Assembly (NCBI RefSeq): GCF_014395785.1
Contig: NZ_CP060713.1
Coordinates: 3,872,501 to 3,936,500 of the forward strand
Length of the DNA: 64,000 bases
From: Nocardioides mesophilus
Lineage (GTDB): Bacteria; Actinomycetota; Actinomycetes; Propionibacteriales; Nocardioidaceae
Reading direction: 5' to 3'
In this document: positions 48,693 through 57,254 of the stretch, one piece after another
Layout of the letters: every line of letters begins with the position of its first letter
How positions within the stretch are numbered: the stretch's first letter is position 1
Program-made: the position numbers and the translations under genes
Notes under the pieces: model-generated
The model's input: only the letters and a program-made list of their open reading frames with translations
Databases searched by the model: none
What the model was told of the DNA's origin: nothing

Positions 48693-50171
48693 ATGACCGC
48701 TGCCAGCCAGTCCAGCCCTGTCCCCGGCGCGGGCGACCACGCCGCCGCCGCGAGCGCTGCCTTCAACGCCGCCCTCGAGGTCATCGCCGCCGTGGAGCCC
48801 CGGATCGCCGAGGCCACGCGCGCCGAGCTCGCCGACCAGCGCGGCTCGCTGAAGCTGATCGCCTCGGAGAACTACGCCTCGCCGGCCGTGCTGCTGACGA
48901 TGGGCAGCTGGTTCTCCGACAAGTACGCCGAGGGAACGGTCGGCCACCGCTTCTACGCGGGCTGCCAGAACGTCGACACGGTGGAGTCGCTCGCGGCCGA
49001 GCACGCCCGCGAGCTGTTCGGCGCGCCGTACGCCTATGTGCAGCCGCACTCGGGCATCGACGCCAACCTGGTGGCGTTCTGGTCGATCCTCGCCCACCGG
49101 ATCGAGTCCCCGGCGCTGGAGAAGCACGCGGTCAAGAACGTCAACGAGCTGTCCGAGGCCGACTGGGAGGAGCTGCGCCACGAGTTCGGCAACCAGCGGA
49201 TGCTCGGGATGTCGCTCGACGCCGGCGGCCACCTCACCCACGGCTTCCGGCCCAACATCAGCGGCAAGATGTTCCACCAGCGCTCCTACGGCACCGACCC
49301 CGAGACCGGGCTGCTCGACTACGACCGGGTGGCCGCGGCGGCACGCGAGTTCCGGCCGCTGGTGCTGATCGCCGGATACTCCGCCTACCCCCGGCGCGTG
49401 AACTTCGCGAAGATGCGCGAGATCGCCGACGAGGTGGGCGCCACGCTGATGGTGGACATGGCGCACTTCGCCGGCCTGGTCGCCGGCAAGGTCTTCACCG
49501 GCGACGAGGACCCGGTGCCGTTCGCCCACATCACCACCTCCACGACCCACAAGTCACTGCGCGGCCCGCGCGGGGGCCTGGTGCTCGCCCAGCAGGAGTA
49601 CGCCGACTCCGTCGACCGCGGCTGCCCGATGGTGCTGGGCGGACCGCTGTCGCACGTGATGGCGGCCAAGGCGGTCGCGTTCGCCGAGGCCCGGCGGCCC
49701 TCGTTCGCCGACTACGCCCAGCGGATCGCCGACAACGCCCAGTCGCTGGCCGAGGGCTTCATGTCCCGCGGCGCCAAGCTGGTCACCGACGGCACCGACA
49801 ACCACCTGGTCCTGCTCGACGTGTCCTCCTTCGGGCTCACCGGGCGGCAGGCGGAGTCGGCGCTGCTCGACGCCGGCGTGGTCACCAACCGCAACTCGGT
49901 CCCGGCCGACCGCAACGGCGCCTGGTACACCTCCGGGATCCGCTTCGGCACCCCGGCGCTGACCACCCGCGGCTTCGGCAAGGACGAGTTCGACACGGTG
50001 GCCGAGCTCGTGGTCGACGTGCTGTCGAACACCACCCCCGGCACCAACAAGGCAGGGGCGCCGTCCAAGGCGACGTACGCCCTCGCCGACGGCGTGGCCG
50101 ACCGCACCAAGGCGATCAGCGCCGAGCTGCTCGACAAGCACCCGCTCTACCCCGGCATCGACCTGAGCTGA
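48693..50171 (+). CDS. glyA: Serine hydroxymethyltransferase
   Basis: 492 aa, somewhat longer than the E. coli enzyme. [51 protein letters not shown] and the PLP lysine in [15 protein letters not shown] are all present; [15 protein letters not shown] closes the fold. It interconverts serine and glycine with tetrahydrofolate. The ATG at 48693 is chosen for its TAGGGT box; an earlier ATG at 48561 would add a leader overlapping the divergent leader peptide. Divergence from the sulfur operon makes sense because serine feeds cysteine synthesis (inference). Confidence 0.96.
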   Translation: MTAASQSSPVPGAGDHAAAASAAFNAALEVIAAVEPRIAEATRAELADQRGSLKLIASENYASPAVLLTMGSWFSDKYAEGTVGHRFYAGCQNVDTVESLAAEHARELFGAPYAYVQPHSGIDANLVAFWSILAHRIESPALEKHAVKNVNELSEADWEELRHEFGNQRMLGMSLDAGGHLTHGFRPNISGKMFHQRSYGTDPETGLLDYDRVAAAAREFRPLVLIAGYSAYPRRVNFAKMREIADEVGATLMVDMAHFAGLVAGKVFTGDEDPVPFAHITTSTTHKSLRGPRGGLVLAQQEYADSVDRGCPMVLGGPLSHVMAAKAVAFAEARRPSFADYAQRIADNAQSLAEGFMSRGAKLVTDGTDNHLVLLDVSSFGLTGRQAESALLDAGVVTNRNSVPADRNGAWYTSGIRFGTPALTTRGFGKDEFDTVAELVVDVLSNTTPGTNKAGAPSKATYALADGVADRTKAISAELLDKHPLYPGIDLS

Positions 50172-50184
50172 CCCGGCCGCGGCG

Positions 50185-50271
50185 GCATTTCAACAGGAAG
50201 GTCTGCCCGCGCCGGGTCGAGCTGAGCGTAGACCGGGGCATGAGCGCCCCGGTCTGCCTGTCGAAATGCCC
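50185..50271. repeat. 87-bp palindromic unit downstream of glyA
   Basis: GGCATTTCAACAGG (50185-50198) pairs with CCTGTCGAAATGCC (50258-50271) with one mismatch, and encloses a perfect 10-bp hairpin AGACCGGGGC/GCCCCGGTCT (50231-50256, loop ATGAGC). It begins 13 bases after the glyA stop and can act as its terminator. The outer motif recurs at 51244. Confidence 0.8.
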
Positions 50272-50310
50272 GCCTGTGGATGACGTCCGACGTCGAGCGG
50301 CGGGGCGCGC

Positions 50311-50316
50311 CAGACT
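50311..50316 (+). promoter_or_regulatory. -10-like box CAGACT
   Basis: CAGACT, 6 bp before the ATG at 50323, identical in sequence and spacing to the box before dinB at 1347-1352. Confidence 0.4.
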
Positions 50317-50322
50317 CGCGCG

Positions 50323-51207
50323 ATGACCGTCACCCAGGTGCTGCACCGGCTCGGCGGCGTCGCCAGCCGCAAGGTCCTCGTGCGGACCACCTCGCGCAAC
50401 CAGCTCCGCCGAGCAGTCGCTCGTGGCGAGGTCGTGCGCGACGCGCACGGCCGCTACGCCCTCCCCGTCGCCGACGAGGCGTTGCGTGCGGCGAACCGCC
50501 TCAGTGGCGTCGTCTCGCACCGCAGCGCCGCGCTGCACTGGGGCTGGGAGGTGAAGACGGTTCCGAAGCGACCGGACGTGACCATCCGCAGGAAGCGGCA
50601 CCTGGCTGCACATCAGGGCGACGGCATCGAGGTGCACTGGTACGACGTGCCCTCCGACGCCGTGGTCGGCGTCGTCACGTCGCCGGAACAGACACTGGTG
50701 GACTGCATGCGCGGGCTGCCGTTCGACGAGGCGCTCGCCGTCGCCGACTCGGCGCTGCGCCATCGCCACATCACCAAGGCGCGCCTGATCGAGCTCGCCG
50801 ACTCGGTCAGGGGGCCGGGCGCACGCCAGGCTCGCCGCGTGGCGAGGGCGGCGACACATCTGGCGGCCAACCCGTTCGAGTCGGTCTTGCGCGCGATCGG
50901 TCTCGACGTACCCGGGCTGCACCTGGAGACGCAGGTGGTGATCTCCGACAAGGAAGGCCGCGGCCGCGCCGACCTGGTCGACCGCGAACGTCGCTGGGTC
51001 GTGGAGGCAGAGTCGCACTCGTGGCACAGCAAGCGCGGCGCGCTGAGGCGCGACTGCCGCCGCTACACGAAGCTGACGCTGCTCGGGTGGCGCGTGCTCA
51101 GGTTCGCCTGGGAGGACGTGATGTTCCACCCGGACTACGTCCGGGACTGCCTGCTCGCGGCGGCCGAGGTGGCAGATCGACAGGCACGATGCGCCTGCGG
51201 CGCGTAG
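50323..51207 (+). CDS. AbiEi-antitoxin-like / DUF559 (PD-(D/E)XK fold) protein
   Basis: 294 aa. The N-terminal 70 residues resemble the winged-helix AbiEi-type antitoxin domain (LHRLGGVASRKVLVRTTSRN, RGEVVRDAHGRYALP); the middle has SGVVSHRSAALHWGWEV and VTSPEQTLVDCMRGLPFDEA; the C-terminal domain, NPFESVLRAIGL, GRGRADLVDRERRWVVEAES and RRDCRRYTKLTLLGWRVLRF, is a DUF559/Vsr-like endonuclease fold with D and E-x-E type residues. No AbiEii toxin gene follows. The gene is enclosed by inverted repeats and is the clearest accessory-type gene in the window. Confidence 0.82.
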   Translation: MTVTQVLHRLGGVASRKVLVRTTSRNQLRRAVARGEVVRDAHGRYALPVADEALRAANRLSGVVSHRSAALHWGWEVKTVPKRPDVTIRRKRHLAAHQGDGIEVHWYDVPSDAVVGVVTSPEQTLVDCMRGLPFDEALAVADSALRHRHITKARLIELADSVRGPGARQARRVARAATHLAANPFESVLRAIGLDVPGLHLETQVVISDKEGRGRADLVDRERRWVVEAESHSWHSKRGALRRDCRRYTKLTLLGWRVLRFAWEDVMFHPDYVRDCLLAAAEVADRQARCACGA

Positions 51208-51243
51208 ATCGCCGCCTGAATGGCCGCCGGCGGGTCTGATCTG

Positions 51244-51257
51244 CCTGTTGAAATGCC
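51244..51257. repeat. Right-hand inverted repeat CCTGTTGAAATGCC
   Basis: Perfect complement of 50185-50198, located 36 bp after the stop of the DUF559 gene. Confidence 0.85.
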
Positions 51258-51279
51258 AGCAGGCGTCGGGTCCCCCGGG

Positions 51280-52914
51280 TCACAGAGTCGGCGTGGTCCG
51301 CTCCACGATCGCGGCCAGGTCGGTGCCCTGCGGCAGCGTGCCGAGCGTGCCGCCGTACTCGGTCCCGAGCCGGGTCGCGCAGAACGCGTCCGCGACCGCC
51401 GCGGGCGCGAACCGGACCAGCAGCGCCCCCTGCAGGCAGGCGGCCATCGAGCCGGCGAGCCGGCGGGCCCCGGCCTCCAGCGCCGAGGTGTCGGCGAGCG
51501 TCTCCAGCACCCGGTCGATGGCCCGGTCGAGCCGGTGGTCCTCGCCGCGGGCCCGGCCGACCTCCTCGATCCAGGCGGCCAGCGCCTCCGGGCTGCGGGT
51601 CAGCGCGCGCAGCACGTCGAGCGCGTTGACGTTGCCGGAGCCCTCCCAGATCGAGTTCAGCGGCGACTCGCGGAACAGCAGCGGCATCCCGGACTCCTCG
51701 ACGTAGCCGTTGCCGCCCAGGCACTCCAGCGCCTCCGCGACCATCATCGGGGTCCGCTTGCAGACCCAGTACTTCGCCAGCGGCAGCGCGATCCGGCGCA
51801 GTGCCGCCTCGTGCGGGTCGTCGGCGCGGTCGACCGCGGCGGCCAGCCGGATCGCCAGGGCGGTGGCGGCCTCGGACTCGACGGCCAGGTCGGCGACCAC
51901 GTTCTGCATCAGCGGCTTGTCGGCGAGCAGCCCGCCGAACGCGGAGCGGTGCGCCACGTGCCAGGACGCCTCGGCCAACGCGCGGCGCATCAGCGACGCG
52001 GAGCCCAGGACGCAGTCCAGCCGGGTGGCGGCCACCATCTCGATGATGGTGCGCACGCCGCGGCCCTCGTCCCCGAGCCGCTGGGCCCAGGTGCTGCGCA
52101 GCTCGAGCTCGGAGGAGGCGTTGGAGCGGTTGCCCAGCTTGTCCTTCAGCCGCACCACGTCGAGCTGGTTGCGCGAGCCGTCGGCCAGCACCCGCGGCAC
52201 CAGGAAGCAGGTGAGCCCCTGCGGCGCCTGGGCGAGCAACAGGAACACGTCGTTCATCGGGGCCGAGGTGAACCACTTGTGGCCGGCCAGGGTGTACTCC
52301 CCGTCCACCGCGGTCGGGGTCGCCGTCGTGACGTTGGCGCGGACGTCGGAGCCGCCCTGCTTCTCGGTCATGCCCATGCCGGCGAGCGCGCCGGCCTTCG
52401 ACGCGGGCGGCCGCAGCCCCGGGTCGTAGACGGTCGCGGCCAGCCGTGGCGTCCACTCCTTGGCGATCGAGTCGTCGGCGCGCAGCGCCGGGACGGCGGC
52501 GTACGTCATCGAGATCGGGCACCCGTGGCCCGGCTCGGTCTGCGACCAGGCGAAGAAGCCGGCCGCCCGGCGCACGTGCGGGTGCGGCTCCTCGGAGGTC
52601 CACGGCGCCGCCTGCAGCCCGTGGCCGACGGCGCGCTCCATCAGCCAGTGCCAGGAGGGGTGGAACCGGACCTCGTCGATCCGGTTGCCGAAACGGTCGT
52701 ACGACGTGAGCACCGGCTCGTTCTGGTTGGCGAGCAGGCCGTGCTCGCGGGCCTCCGCGGAGCCGGCCCCGGCGCCGAGCGCGACCAGGTCCTCCACGGT
52801 CGCGGACGAGGCGTGCCGGGTCACCGCGTCGACCAGCGCGTGGTCGGAGGTCACGGTGTTGTGCCCCACCAGCGGCGGAGCCTGGTTCGTGGCGTCACGG
52901 ATGTCTGCGGCCAT
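51280..52914 (-). CDS. AidB-like acyl-CoA dehydrogenase
   Basis: 544 aa. AAGFFAWSQTEPGHGCPISM, GMGMTEKQGGSDVRANVTTA (FAD site), HKWFTSAPMNDVFLLLAQA and the C-terminal FRESPLNSIWEGSGNVNALD with LDVLRAL are characteristic of the AidB/isovaleryl-CoA dehydrogenase group. The N-terminal half is longer than in ordinary acyl-CoA dehydrogenases, as in E. coli AidB, a DNA-binding flavoprotein of the alkylation response. Whether this one acts on CoA esters or DNA is open. TACGGT lies 7 bp before the ATG at 52914, within a promoter shared with the divergent YihY gene. Confidence 0.92.
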   Translation of the reverse strand: MAADIRDATNQAPPLVGHNTVTSDHALVDAVTRHASSATVEDLVALGAGAGSAEAREHGLLANQNEPVLTSYDRFGNRIDEVRFHPSWHWLMERAVGHGLQAAPWTSEEPHPHVRRAAGFFAWSQTEPGHGCPISMTYAAVPALRADDSIAKEWTPRLAATVYDPGLRPPASKAGALAGMGMTEKQGGSDVRANVTTATPTAVDGEYTLAGHKWFTSAPMNDVFLLLAQAPQGLTCFLVPRVLADGSRNQLDVVRLKDKLGNRSNASSELELRSTWAQRLGDEGRGVRTIIEMVAATRLDCVLGSASLMRRALAEASWHVAHRSAFGGLLADKPLMQNVVADLAVESEAATALAIRLAAAVDRADDPHEAALRRIALPLAKYWVCKRTPMMVAEALECLGGNGYVEESGMPLLFRESPLNSIWEGSGNVNALDVLRALTRSPEALAAWIEEVGRARGEDHRLDRAIDRVLETLADTSALEAGARRLAGSMAACLQGALLVRFAPAAVADAFCATRLGTEYGGTLGTLPQGTDLAAIVERTTPTL

Positions 52915-52916
52915 GT

Positions 52917-52931
52917 GACCTACCGTAGGTC
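52917..52931. promoter_or_regulatory. Symmetrical bidirectional promoter GACCTAC-C-GTAGGTC
   Basis: A perfect 7-1-7 palindrome contains both -10 boxes: TACCGT on the plus strand (52921-52926, 6 bp before the ATG at 52933) and TACGGT on the minus strand (52922-52927, 7 bp before the ATG at 52914). The two start codons are 18 bp apart. Confidence 0.65.
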
Positions 52932-52932
52932 C

Positions 52933-54060
52933 ATGCCAGGTGACGCGGTCAGTCCTCGCGGCGCCGACGTCGCGAGGTGGTTGGTGATCCGCGACACGCT
53001 CTGGCGCCTCGTGGTCTCCACGGTCGGCACCTGCTTCCGCAACCGGGTCACCGGGCTGGCGGCGGAGGCGGCGTTCTTCGCGCTGCTGTCGCTGCCTCCG
53101 CTGCTGTTCGGCCTGGCCGGCTCCATCGGCTACGTCTTCAACAGCTTCTCGCGCTCGCAGGTCGAGCAGATCCGCACGGCCGCCATCGAGCTCGCCTCCC
53201 GGGCGCTGACCGAGCCGACCGTGGACGCGATCGTCCGCCCGACGCTCAACGACGTGTTCGGCCCGGGACGCTTCGACATCATCTCGATCGGCTTCATCCT
53301 GGCACTCTGGTCCGGCTCGCGGGCGCTGAACGTCTTCGTCGACACCATCACGATCATGTACGGACTCGGCGGCCACCGCGGTGTGGTCCGCACCCGGGTG
53401 CTGTCGTTCTCCCTCTACGTGATGGGCCTGCTCACCGGCGTGGTGACGCTGCCGCTGGTGGTGGCCGGGCCGCGGCTGGTCGACCGGCTGGTGCCCGAGC
53501 GCCTCGGGGTGCTCAACGAGCTCTACTGGCCGGTGGTGCTGGTGCTGTGCATCTGCTTCCTGACCACGCTCTACCACGTGTCGGTGCCGGTGCGGACCTC
53601 GTGGCGGTTCAACATCCCCGGGGCGACGCTGACGCTGCTCTTCTGGGTCTTCGGCTCCTTCCTGCTGCGCTGGCTGCTGACCGTGACCGCAGGGCAGTCG
53701 ACCTCGATCTACGGTCCGCTGGCCGCCCCGATCGTGGTGATGCTGTGGCTCTACCTGCTCTCGATCGCGATCCTGGTCGGCGCGGCGGTCAACGCCGCCT
53801 TCGACCGGCTCTGGCCGGAGAAGGAGACCTCGCGGGCCCGGATGGAGGTGGTCCGCAAGCTCCGGCTGCGCGCCATGATGAGCCGGCTGCGCCGCGACAC
53901 CGAGGAGCAGGAGCGGTTCCCCGACGCGGCCAGCGAGACGATGGTGCTGAGGGCGTACGACGAGGGTCAGGAGCACGACGCCCGCACCGAAGCCCTCGCG
54001 CAGGAGGCTGCACACGGGGAGGTTCCGCCGGCCGCCGAGCCGCGTCGGCGCCCCGGCTGA
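52933..54060 (+). CDS. YihY/virulence factor BrkB family membrane protein
   Basis: 375 aa. NRVTGLAAEAAFFALLSLPP opens the first helix with the family motif; about six helices follow, with FDIISIGFILALWSGSRALN, LSFSLYVMGLLTGVVTLPLVV and IYGPLAAPIVVMLWLYLLS as landmarks. The C-terminal 100 residues are cytoplasmic and charged (RKLRLRAMMSRLRRDTEEQE). It is the second YihY protein of the window and is not closely similar to that at 25720. It is divergent from the AidB-like gene with overlapping promoters. Confidence 0.88.
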   Translation: MPGDAVSPRGADVARWLVIRDTLWRLVVSTVGTCFRNRVTGLAAEAAFFALLSLPPLLFGLAGSIGYVFNSFSRSQVEQIRTAAIELASRALTEPTVDAIVRPTLNDVFGPGRFDIISIGFILALWSGSRALNVFVDTITIMYGLGGHRGVVRTRVLSFSLYVMGLLTGVVTLPLVVAGPRLVDRLVPERLGVLNELYWPVVLVLCICFLTTLYHVSVPVRTSWRFNIPGATLTLLFWVFGSFLLRWLLTVTAGQSTSIYGPLAAPIVVMLWLYLLSIAILVGAAVNAAFDRLWPEKETSRARMEVVRKLRLRAMMSRLRRDTEEQERFPDAASETMVLRAYDEGQEHDARTEALAQEAAHGEVPPAAEPRRRPG

Positions 54061-54100
54061 GACCGGCGGATATTCGGGTGCCGCGCGCGGCGGGCCGCCG

Positions 54101-54106
54101 TAGATT
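54101..54106 (+). promoter_or_regulatory. -10 box TAGATT of rsgA
   Basis: TAGATT, 6 bp upstream of the GTG at 54113. Confidence 0.55.
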
Positions 54107-54112
54107 CCTTCC

Positions 54113-55189
54113 GTGCTGGAGATGATCGGGTACGACGCCGCGACGGCGGCCTCCTACGCGCCCTGGGACGCCACCGACGCCTCGGTGGGCCGGGTGGTGC
54201 GCGTGGACCGGGGCGTGGCCTCCGTGCTGGCCGAGGACGGGCTGCACCGGGCGTCGTGGGGCGGGGCGGTGCTGGCCCGGGCCGCGCGCGACCCCGAGCA
54301 GGCGCCGTGCGCCGGGGACTGGTGCGTGCTGCGGTCCTGGCCCGACCACCGGGTGACCCTCGAGCACCTGCTGCCGCGGCGCACCAGCGTCACCCGCGCC
54401 ACCGCCGGGAAGCAGTCGGCGGCCCAGGTGATCTGCGCCAACGTCGACATGGTGGGGCTCGTCGTCGCCCTGCACCCGCTGCCGGCCGAGACCAAGATCG
54501 AGCGGCTGCTGGCCCTGGCCTGGCAGAGCGGGGCCGAGCCGGTCGTGCTGCTGACCAAGGCCGACCTGGTCTCGGACGCCGCCGAGGTGGCCGCGGACGT
54601 CCGGCGGATCGCGCCCGAGGTGGAGGTGCTGCCGCTGAGCGTGGTCACCGGGGAGGGCCTCGAGCGGCTGCGCGCGCGGGTCGACGGGCACCGGACGCTG
54701 GCCCTGGTCGGTACGTCGGGCCACGGGAAGTCCTCGCTCACCAACGCGCTGGTCGGCGCGGAGGTGCTCCGGACCCGGGAGATCCGCGACGACGGCCGCG
54801 GGCGGCACACCTCGGTGCGCCGGGAGCTGGTGCCGCTGCCCGGCGGCGGAGCCGTCATCGACACTCCGGGGCTGCGCAGCGTCGGGCTGCTCGCCGCCGA
54901 CTCCGGGCTGCGCCGCACCTTCGCCGACGTCGAGGAGCTGGCCGCCCGCTGCCGCTTCGACGACTGCGCGCACGGCGACGAGCCGGGGTGCGCGGTGGTG
55001 GCCGCGCTCGCGGACGGCACCCTTTCGGTGCGGCGCTGGGAGAGCTGGCGCCGGCTGCAGCGGGAGTCCGCGTCGGGGGCGGCCCGCCAGGACGCCCGGG
55101 TGCGCGCAGCCACCGCCCGGCAGCAGCGCTCCCGCCGCGGGCGCTCCCGGCCGGACCCTGACCGGCGGAGCCAGGACAGGAACCTTTAG
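54113..55189 (+). CDS. rsgA: Ribosome small subunit-dependent GTPase A
   Basis: 358 aa from a GTG start. OB domain first, then the circularly permuted GTPase: G4 LLTKADL, G5 VVTGEGLERL, G1 VGTSGHGKSSLTNALVG, G2/G3 region RGRHTSVRRELVPLPGG and VIDTPGLRSVG. The zinc motif CRFDDCAHGDEPGC (CxxxxCxHxxxxxC) precedes a basic tail. RsgA helps late 30S maturation. A leaderless message is expected from the TAGATT box. Its TAG stop forms part of the -10 of the next gene. Confidence 0.94.
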   Translation: MLEMIGYDAATAASYAPWDATDASVGRVVRVDRGVASVLAEDGLHRASWGGAVLARAARDPEQAPCAGDWCVLRSWPDHRVTLEHLLPRRTSVTRATAGKQSAAQVICANVDMVGLVVALHPLPAETKIERLLALAWQSGAEPVVLLTKADLVSDAAEVAADVRRIAPEVEVLPLSVVTGEGLERLRARVDGHRTLALVGTSGHGKSSLTNALVGAEVLRTREIRDDGRGRHTSVRRELVPLPGGGAVIDTPGLRSVGLLAADSGLRRTFADVEELAARCRFDDCAHGDEPGCAVVAALADGTLSVRRWESWRRLQRESASGAARQDARVRAATARQQRSRRGRSRPDPDRRSQDRNL

Positions 55190-55192
55190 TTT
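55187..55192 (+). promoter_or_regulatory. -10 box TAGTTT overlapping the rsgA stop codon
   Basis: TAGTTT, 7 bp upstream of the ATG at 55200; its TAG is the rsgA stop. Confidence 0.5.
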
Positions 55193-55199
55193 TGGCGGC

Positions 55200-55556
55200 A
55201 TGGGAAACGTCAACCTGCCGACACCGGTGGCGGTGGCCGGTGCCGCGATCTGCCTGCTCGCCGGCTACCTGATCGGCATGGTGACCGGCTCCGACGCGCC
55301 GACCCGGTCGACCGGCGAGGTGGTCAGCTACGACGGCGCGACCAGCGAGCTCTGCCTGGGTGGCGAGGGGGTGCAGGAGCAGGAGGGGGCGATCGTGGAC
55401 GGGGTGCTCTGCGGCACCTGGCGCCGGCCGGCCGGTTCGAGCCGGCTGCCCGAGAAGGGCGAGTCGTTCCGGTTCGTCTCGCTGAGCGCCGGCGACGCCG
55501 AGGGTCCCCAGGGCCAGCGAGCCGCCACCGTCATCTACGGCGAGGTCGTCGGCTGA
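55200..55556 (+). CDS. Membrane-anchored hypothetical protein, 118 aa
   Basis: A single hydrophobic segment (VAVAGAAICLLAGYLIGMV) near the N-terminus is followed by an exported-looking domain with two cysteines (SELCLGGEG and GVLCGTWRR) and small beta strands (FRFVSLSAGD, AATVIYGEVVG). GEVVSYDGATSELCL and GTWRRPAG suggest an OB-like fold, which is tentative. No family recognised. Confidence 0.65.
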   Translation: MGNVNLPTPVAVAGAAICLLAGYLIGMVTGSDAPTRSTGEVVSYDGATSELCLGGEGVQEQEGAIVDGVLCGTWRRPAGSSRLPEKGESFRFVSLSAGDAEGPQGQRAATVIYGEVVG

Positions 55557-55573
55557 CGGCGCCCGGCGTGCCG

Positions 55574-55579
55574 TAGATT
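55574..55579 (+). promoter_or_regulatory. -10 box TAGATT of the potassium channel gene
   Basis: TAGATT, 6 bp upstream of the GTG at 55586; same sequence and spacing as at rsgA. Confidence 0.55.
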
Positions 55580-55585
55580 CGCCCC

Positions 55586-56671
55586 GTGCCGGACGAGCTG
55601 AAGGACCATCGCGGGCAGGTCCGCCTCCCCGCGATCGTCCGGTCCCCGGTGTGGGAGCTGCTGCGCCGGCTGCTGCTGGCGATCGCGCTGCTCGGCTTCA
55701 CCGTGGCGCTCGTCTGGTTCGACCGGGACGGCTACTTCGACAACAACGACCCGACCGGGAAGGTCGACCTGGTCGACTCGATCTACTACACGACGGTCAC
55801 CCTCAGCACCACCGGGTACGGCGACATCGCGCCGTACACCTCAGGGGCGCGTCTGGTGAACGCGTTCGTCATCACCCCGCTGCGCATCGCCTTCCTGGTG
55901 CTGCTGATCGGCACGACCATCGAGGTGCTCGCCACCCAAGGGCGCGAGCTGTTCCGGGTCTCCCGGTGGAGGAAGAACATGGATCGCCACGTCGTCGTGA
56001 TCGGCTACGGCACCAAGGGCCGGAGCGCGATCGAAACCCTGATCAACAACGGGTTCGCCAAGGAGTCGATCGTCGTCGTCGACCCGTCCAACACCGCGCT
56101 CGGGGAGGCGCACGCCGACGGTCTGGCGGTCGTCACCGGCGACGCCACCCGCCGGGAGGTGCTGCGCCGCGCCGGCGTCGCCACCGCCAGCCAGGTGATC
56201 ATCACCACCGACCGGGACGACTCCACCGTGCTGTCCACGCTGAACGTCCGCCAGCTCAACGACAGCTGCTACATCGTCGCGGCCGTGCGGGAGCAGGACA
56301 ACGTCGCGCTGGTGCGGCAGAGCGGCGCGGACTCGGTGGTGACCTCCTCCGACGCGGTCGGCCGGCTCCTCGGCCTCTCGACGCTGAGCCCGACCCTCGG
56401 GTCGGTGATGGAGGACCTGCTCACCTACGGCCAGGGGCTCGAGGTCGCCGAGCGGGACCTGCTGGTGCCCGAGGTCGGCAAGCAGCCGCAGCAGCTGCCG
56501 GACCAGGTGATCGCGGTGGTGCGCGAGGGCACGGTGCACCGCTACTTCGACCCCGCGGTGACCCAGCTGATGCGGGGTGACCGGCTGATCGTCGTACGCC
56601 CCGCGCACGAGCTGCCCTGGGCGCCGCGGCCCGGCACCCACGGCGAGGCCACCACCCTCGACGCGGACTGA
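55586..56671 (+). CDS. Two-TM potassium channel with TrkA-N (RCK) domain
   Basis: 361 aa. First helix LLLAIALLGFTVALVWF, pore YYTTVTLSTTGYGDIAPYT with the selectivity filter TTGYGD, second helix VITPLRIAFLVLLIGTTIEVL. The RCK_N domain starts DRHVVVIGYGTKGRSAIETL and includes the NAD-binding GxGxxG-like GYGTKG, VVTGDATRREVLRRAGV and a C-terminal RCK_C (GLEVAERDLLVPEVG). It should be a ligand-gated K+ channel in the plasma membrane. Confidence 0.93.
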   Translation: MPDELKDHRGQVRLPAIVRSPVWELLRRLLLAIALLGFTVALVWFDRDGYFDNNDPTGKVDLVDSIYYTTVTLSTTGYGDIAPYTSGARLVNAFVITPLRIAFLVLLIGTTIEVLATQGRELFRVSRWRKNMDRHVVVIGYGTKGRSAIETLINNGFAKESIVVVDPSNTALGEAHADGLAVVTGDATRREVLRRAGVATASQVIITTDRDDSTVLSTLNVRQLNDSCYIVAAVREQDNVALVRQSGADSVVTSSDAVGRLLGLSTLSPTLGSVMEDLLTYGQGLEVAERDLLVPEVGKQPQQLPDQVIAVVREGTVHRYFDPAVTQLMRGDRLIVVRPAHELPWAPRPGTHGEATTLDAD

Positions 56672-56741
56672 GCGGGGAAAGTCCTCCCTCCCAGACCTCC
56701 GGAACCGGGTCGCTCGACGTAGTAGGGGATGAGAGGGGGCG

Positions 56742-57254
56742 ATGCGGGTGCATCCAGGATCCAGCGACGAGGCCGCGTTCCACGCGTTCGTCGTGGCACG
56801 CACCGCGGCACTCTCACGCACGGCGTACCTCCTCACCGGTGACCACCACCTCGCGGAGGACCTCGTGCAGACAGCGCTGTTCAAGACGGCCAAGGCCTGG
56901 GGCCGGATCAAGGGCGACCCCGAGCCCTACGTACGCCGGATCCTCTACACCGAGAACATCTCCTGGTGGCGGCGCCGCCGGCACCTCCGGGAGGTCGCCG
57001 TCGAGGGGTACGACGGGCCCGCTGCCGCGGCGGACGTCGACCTGCGCTTCGCCCTCGAGCAGGCGCTGGCGCAGCTGAGCATCAAGCAGCGGACCGTGCT
57101 GGTGCTGCGCTACTTCGAGGACCTCACCGAGGCGCAGACCGCGCAGGTGCTCGGCATCGGCCTCGGCACGGTGAAGTCCACGACCCGGCAGGCCCTGGCC
57201 CGGCTGCGCGCGGTCGCGCCGCACCTCGGCGAGCTGGTGGAGGCGACGTCATGA
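56742..57254 (+). CDS. SigE-family RNA polymerase sigma factor
   Basis: 170 aa, sigma-70 region 2 (AFHAFVVARTAALSRTAYLLTGD, HHLAEDLVQTALFKTAKAW) and region 4 (LEQALAQLSIKQRTVLVLRYFEDLTEAQTAQVLGIGLGTVKSTTRQAL). This is the actinobacterial SigE-type group of short ECF-like sigma factors. GAGGGGG lies just before the ATG. The stop overlaps the ATG of the next gene (ATGA), so a membrane partner is produced in step, as usual for a sigma factor with its regulator. Confidence 0.92.
   Translation: MRVHPGSSDEAAFHAFVVARTAALSRTAYLLTGDHHLAEDLVQTALFKTAKAWGRIKGDPEPYVRRILYTENISWWRRRRHLREVAVEGYDGPAAAADVDLRFALEQALAQLSIKQRTVLVLRYFEDLTEAQTAQVLGIGLGTVKSTTRQALARLRAVAPHLGELVEATS

Larger units (their letters stand above)
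50185..51257. mobile_element. Inverted-repeat-bounded module carrying an AbiEi/DUF559-type gene
   Basis: GGCATTTCAACAGG at 50185-50198 and its perfect complement CCTGTTGAAATGCC at 51244-51257 bound a 1073-bp segment whose only gene is 50323-51207. A third, one-mismatch copy (50258-50271) lies inside. No target-site duplication and no transposase are visible, so mobility is an inference; the repeats could also be independent REP-like sites. Confidence 0.4.

Noticed and set aside
50185-51257. Insertion sequence with transposase
   Set aside because: The enclosed protein has an AbiEi-like plus DUF559 architecture, not a DDE, HUH or serine/tyrosine recombinase, and no target-site duplication is visible; kept only as a candidate module.
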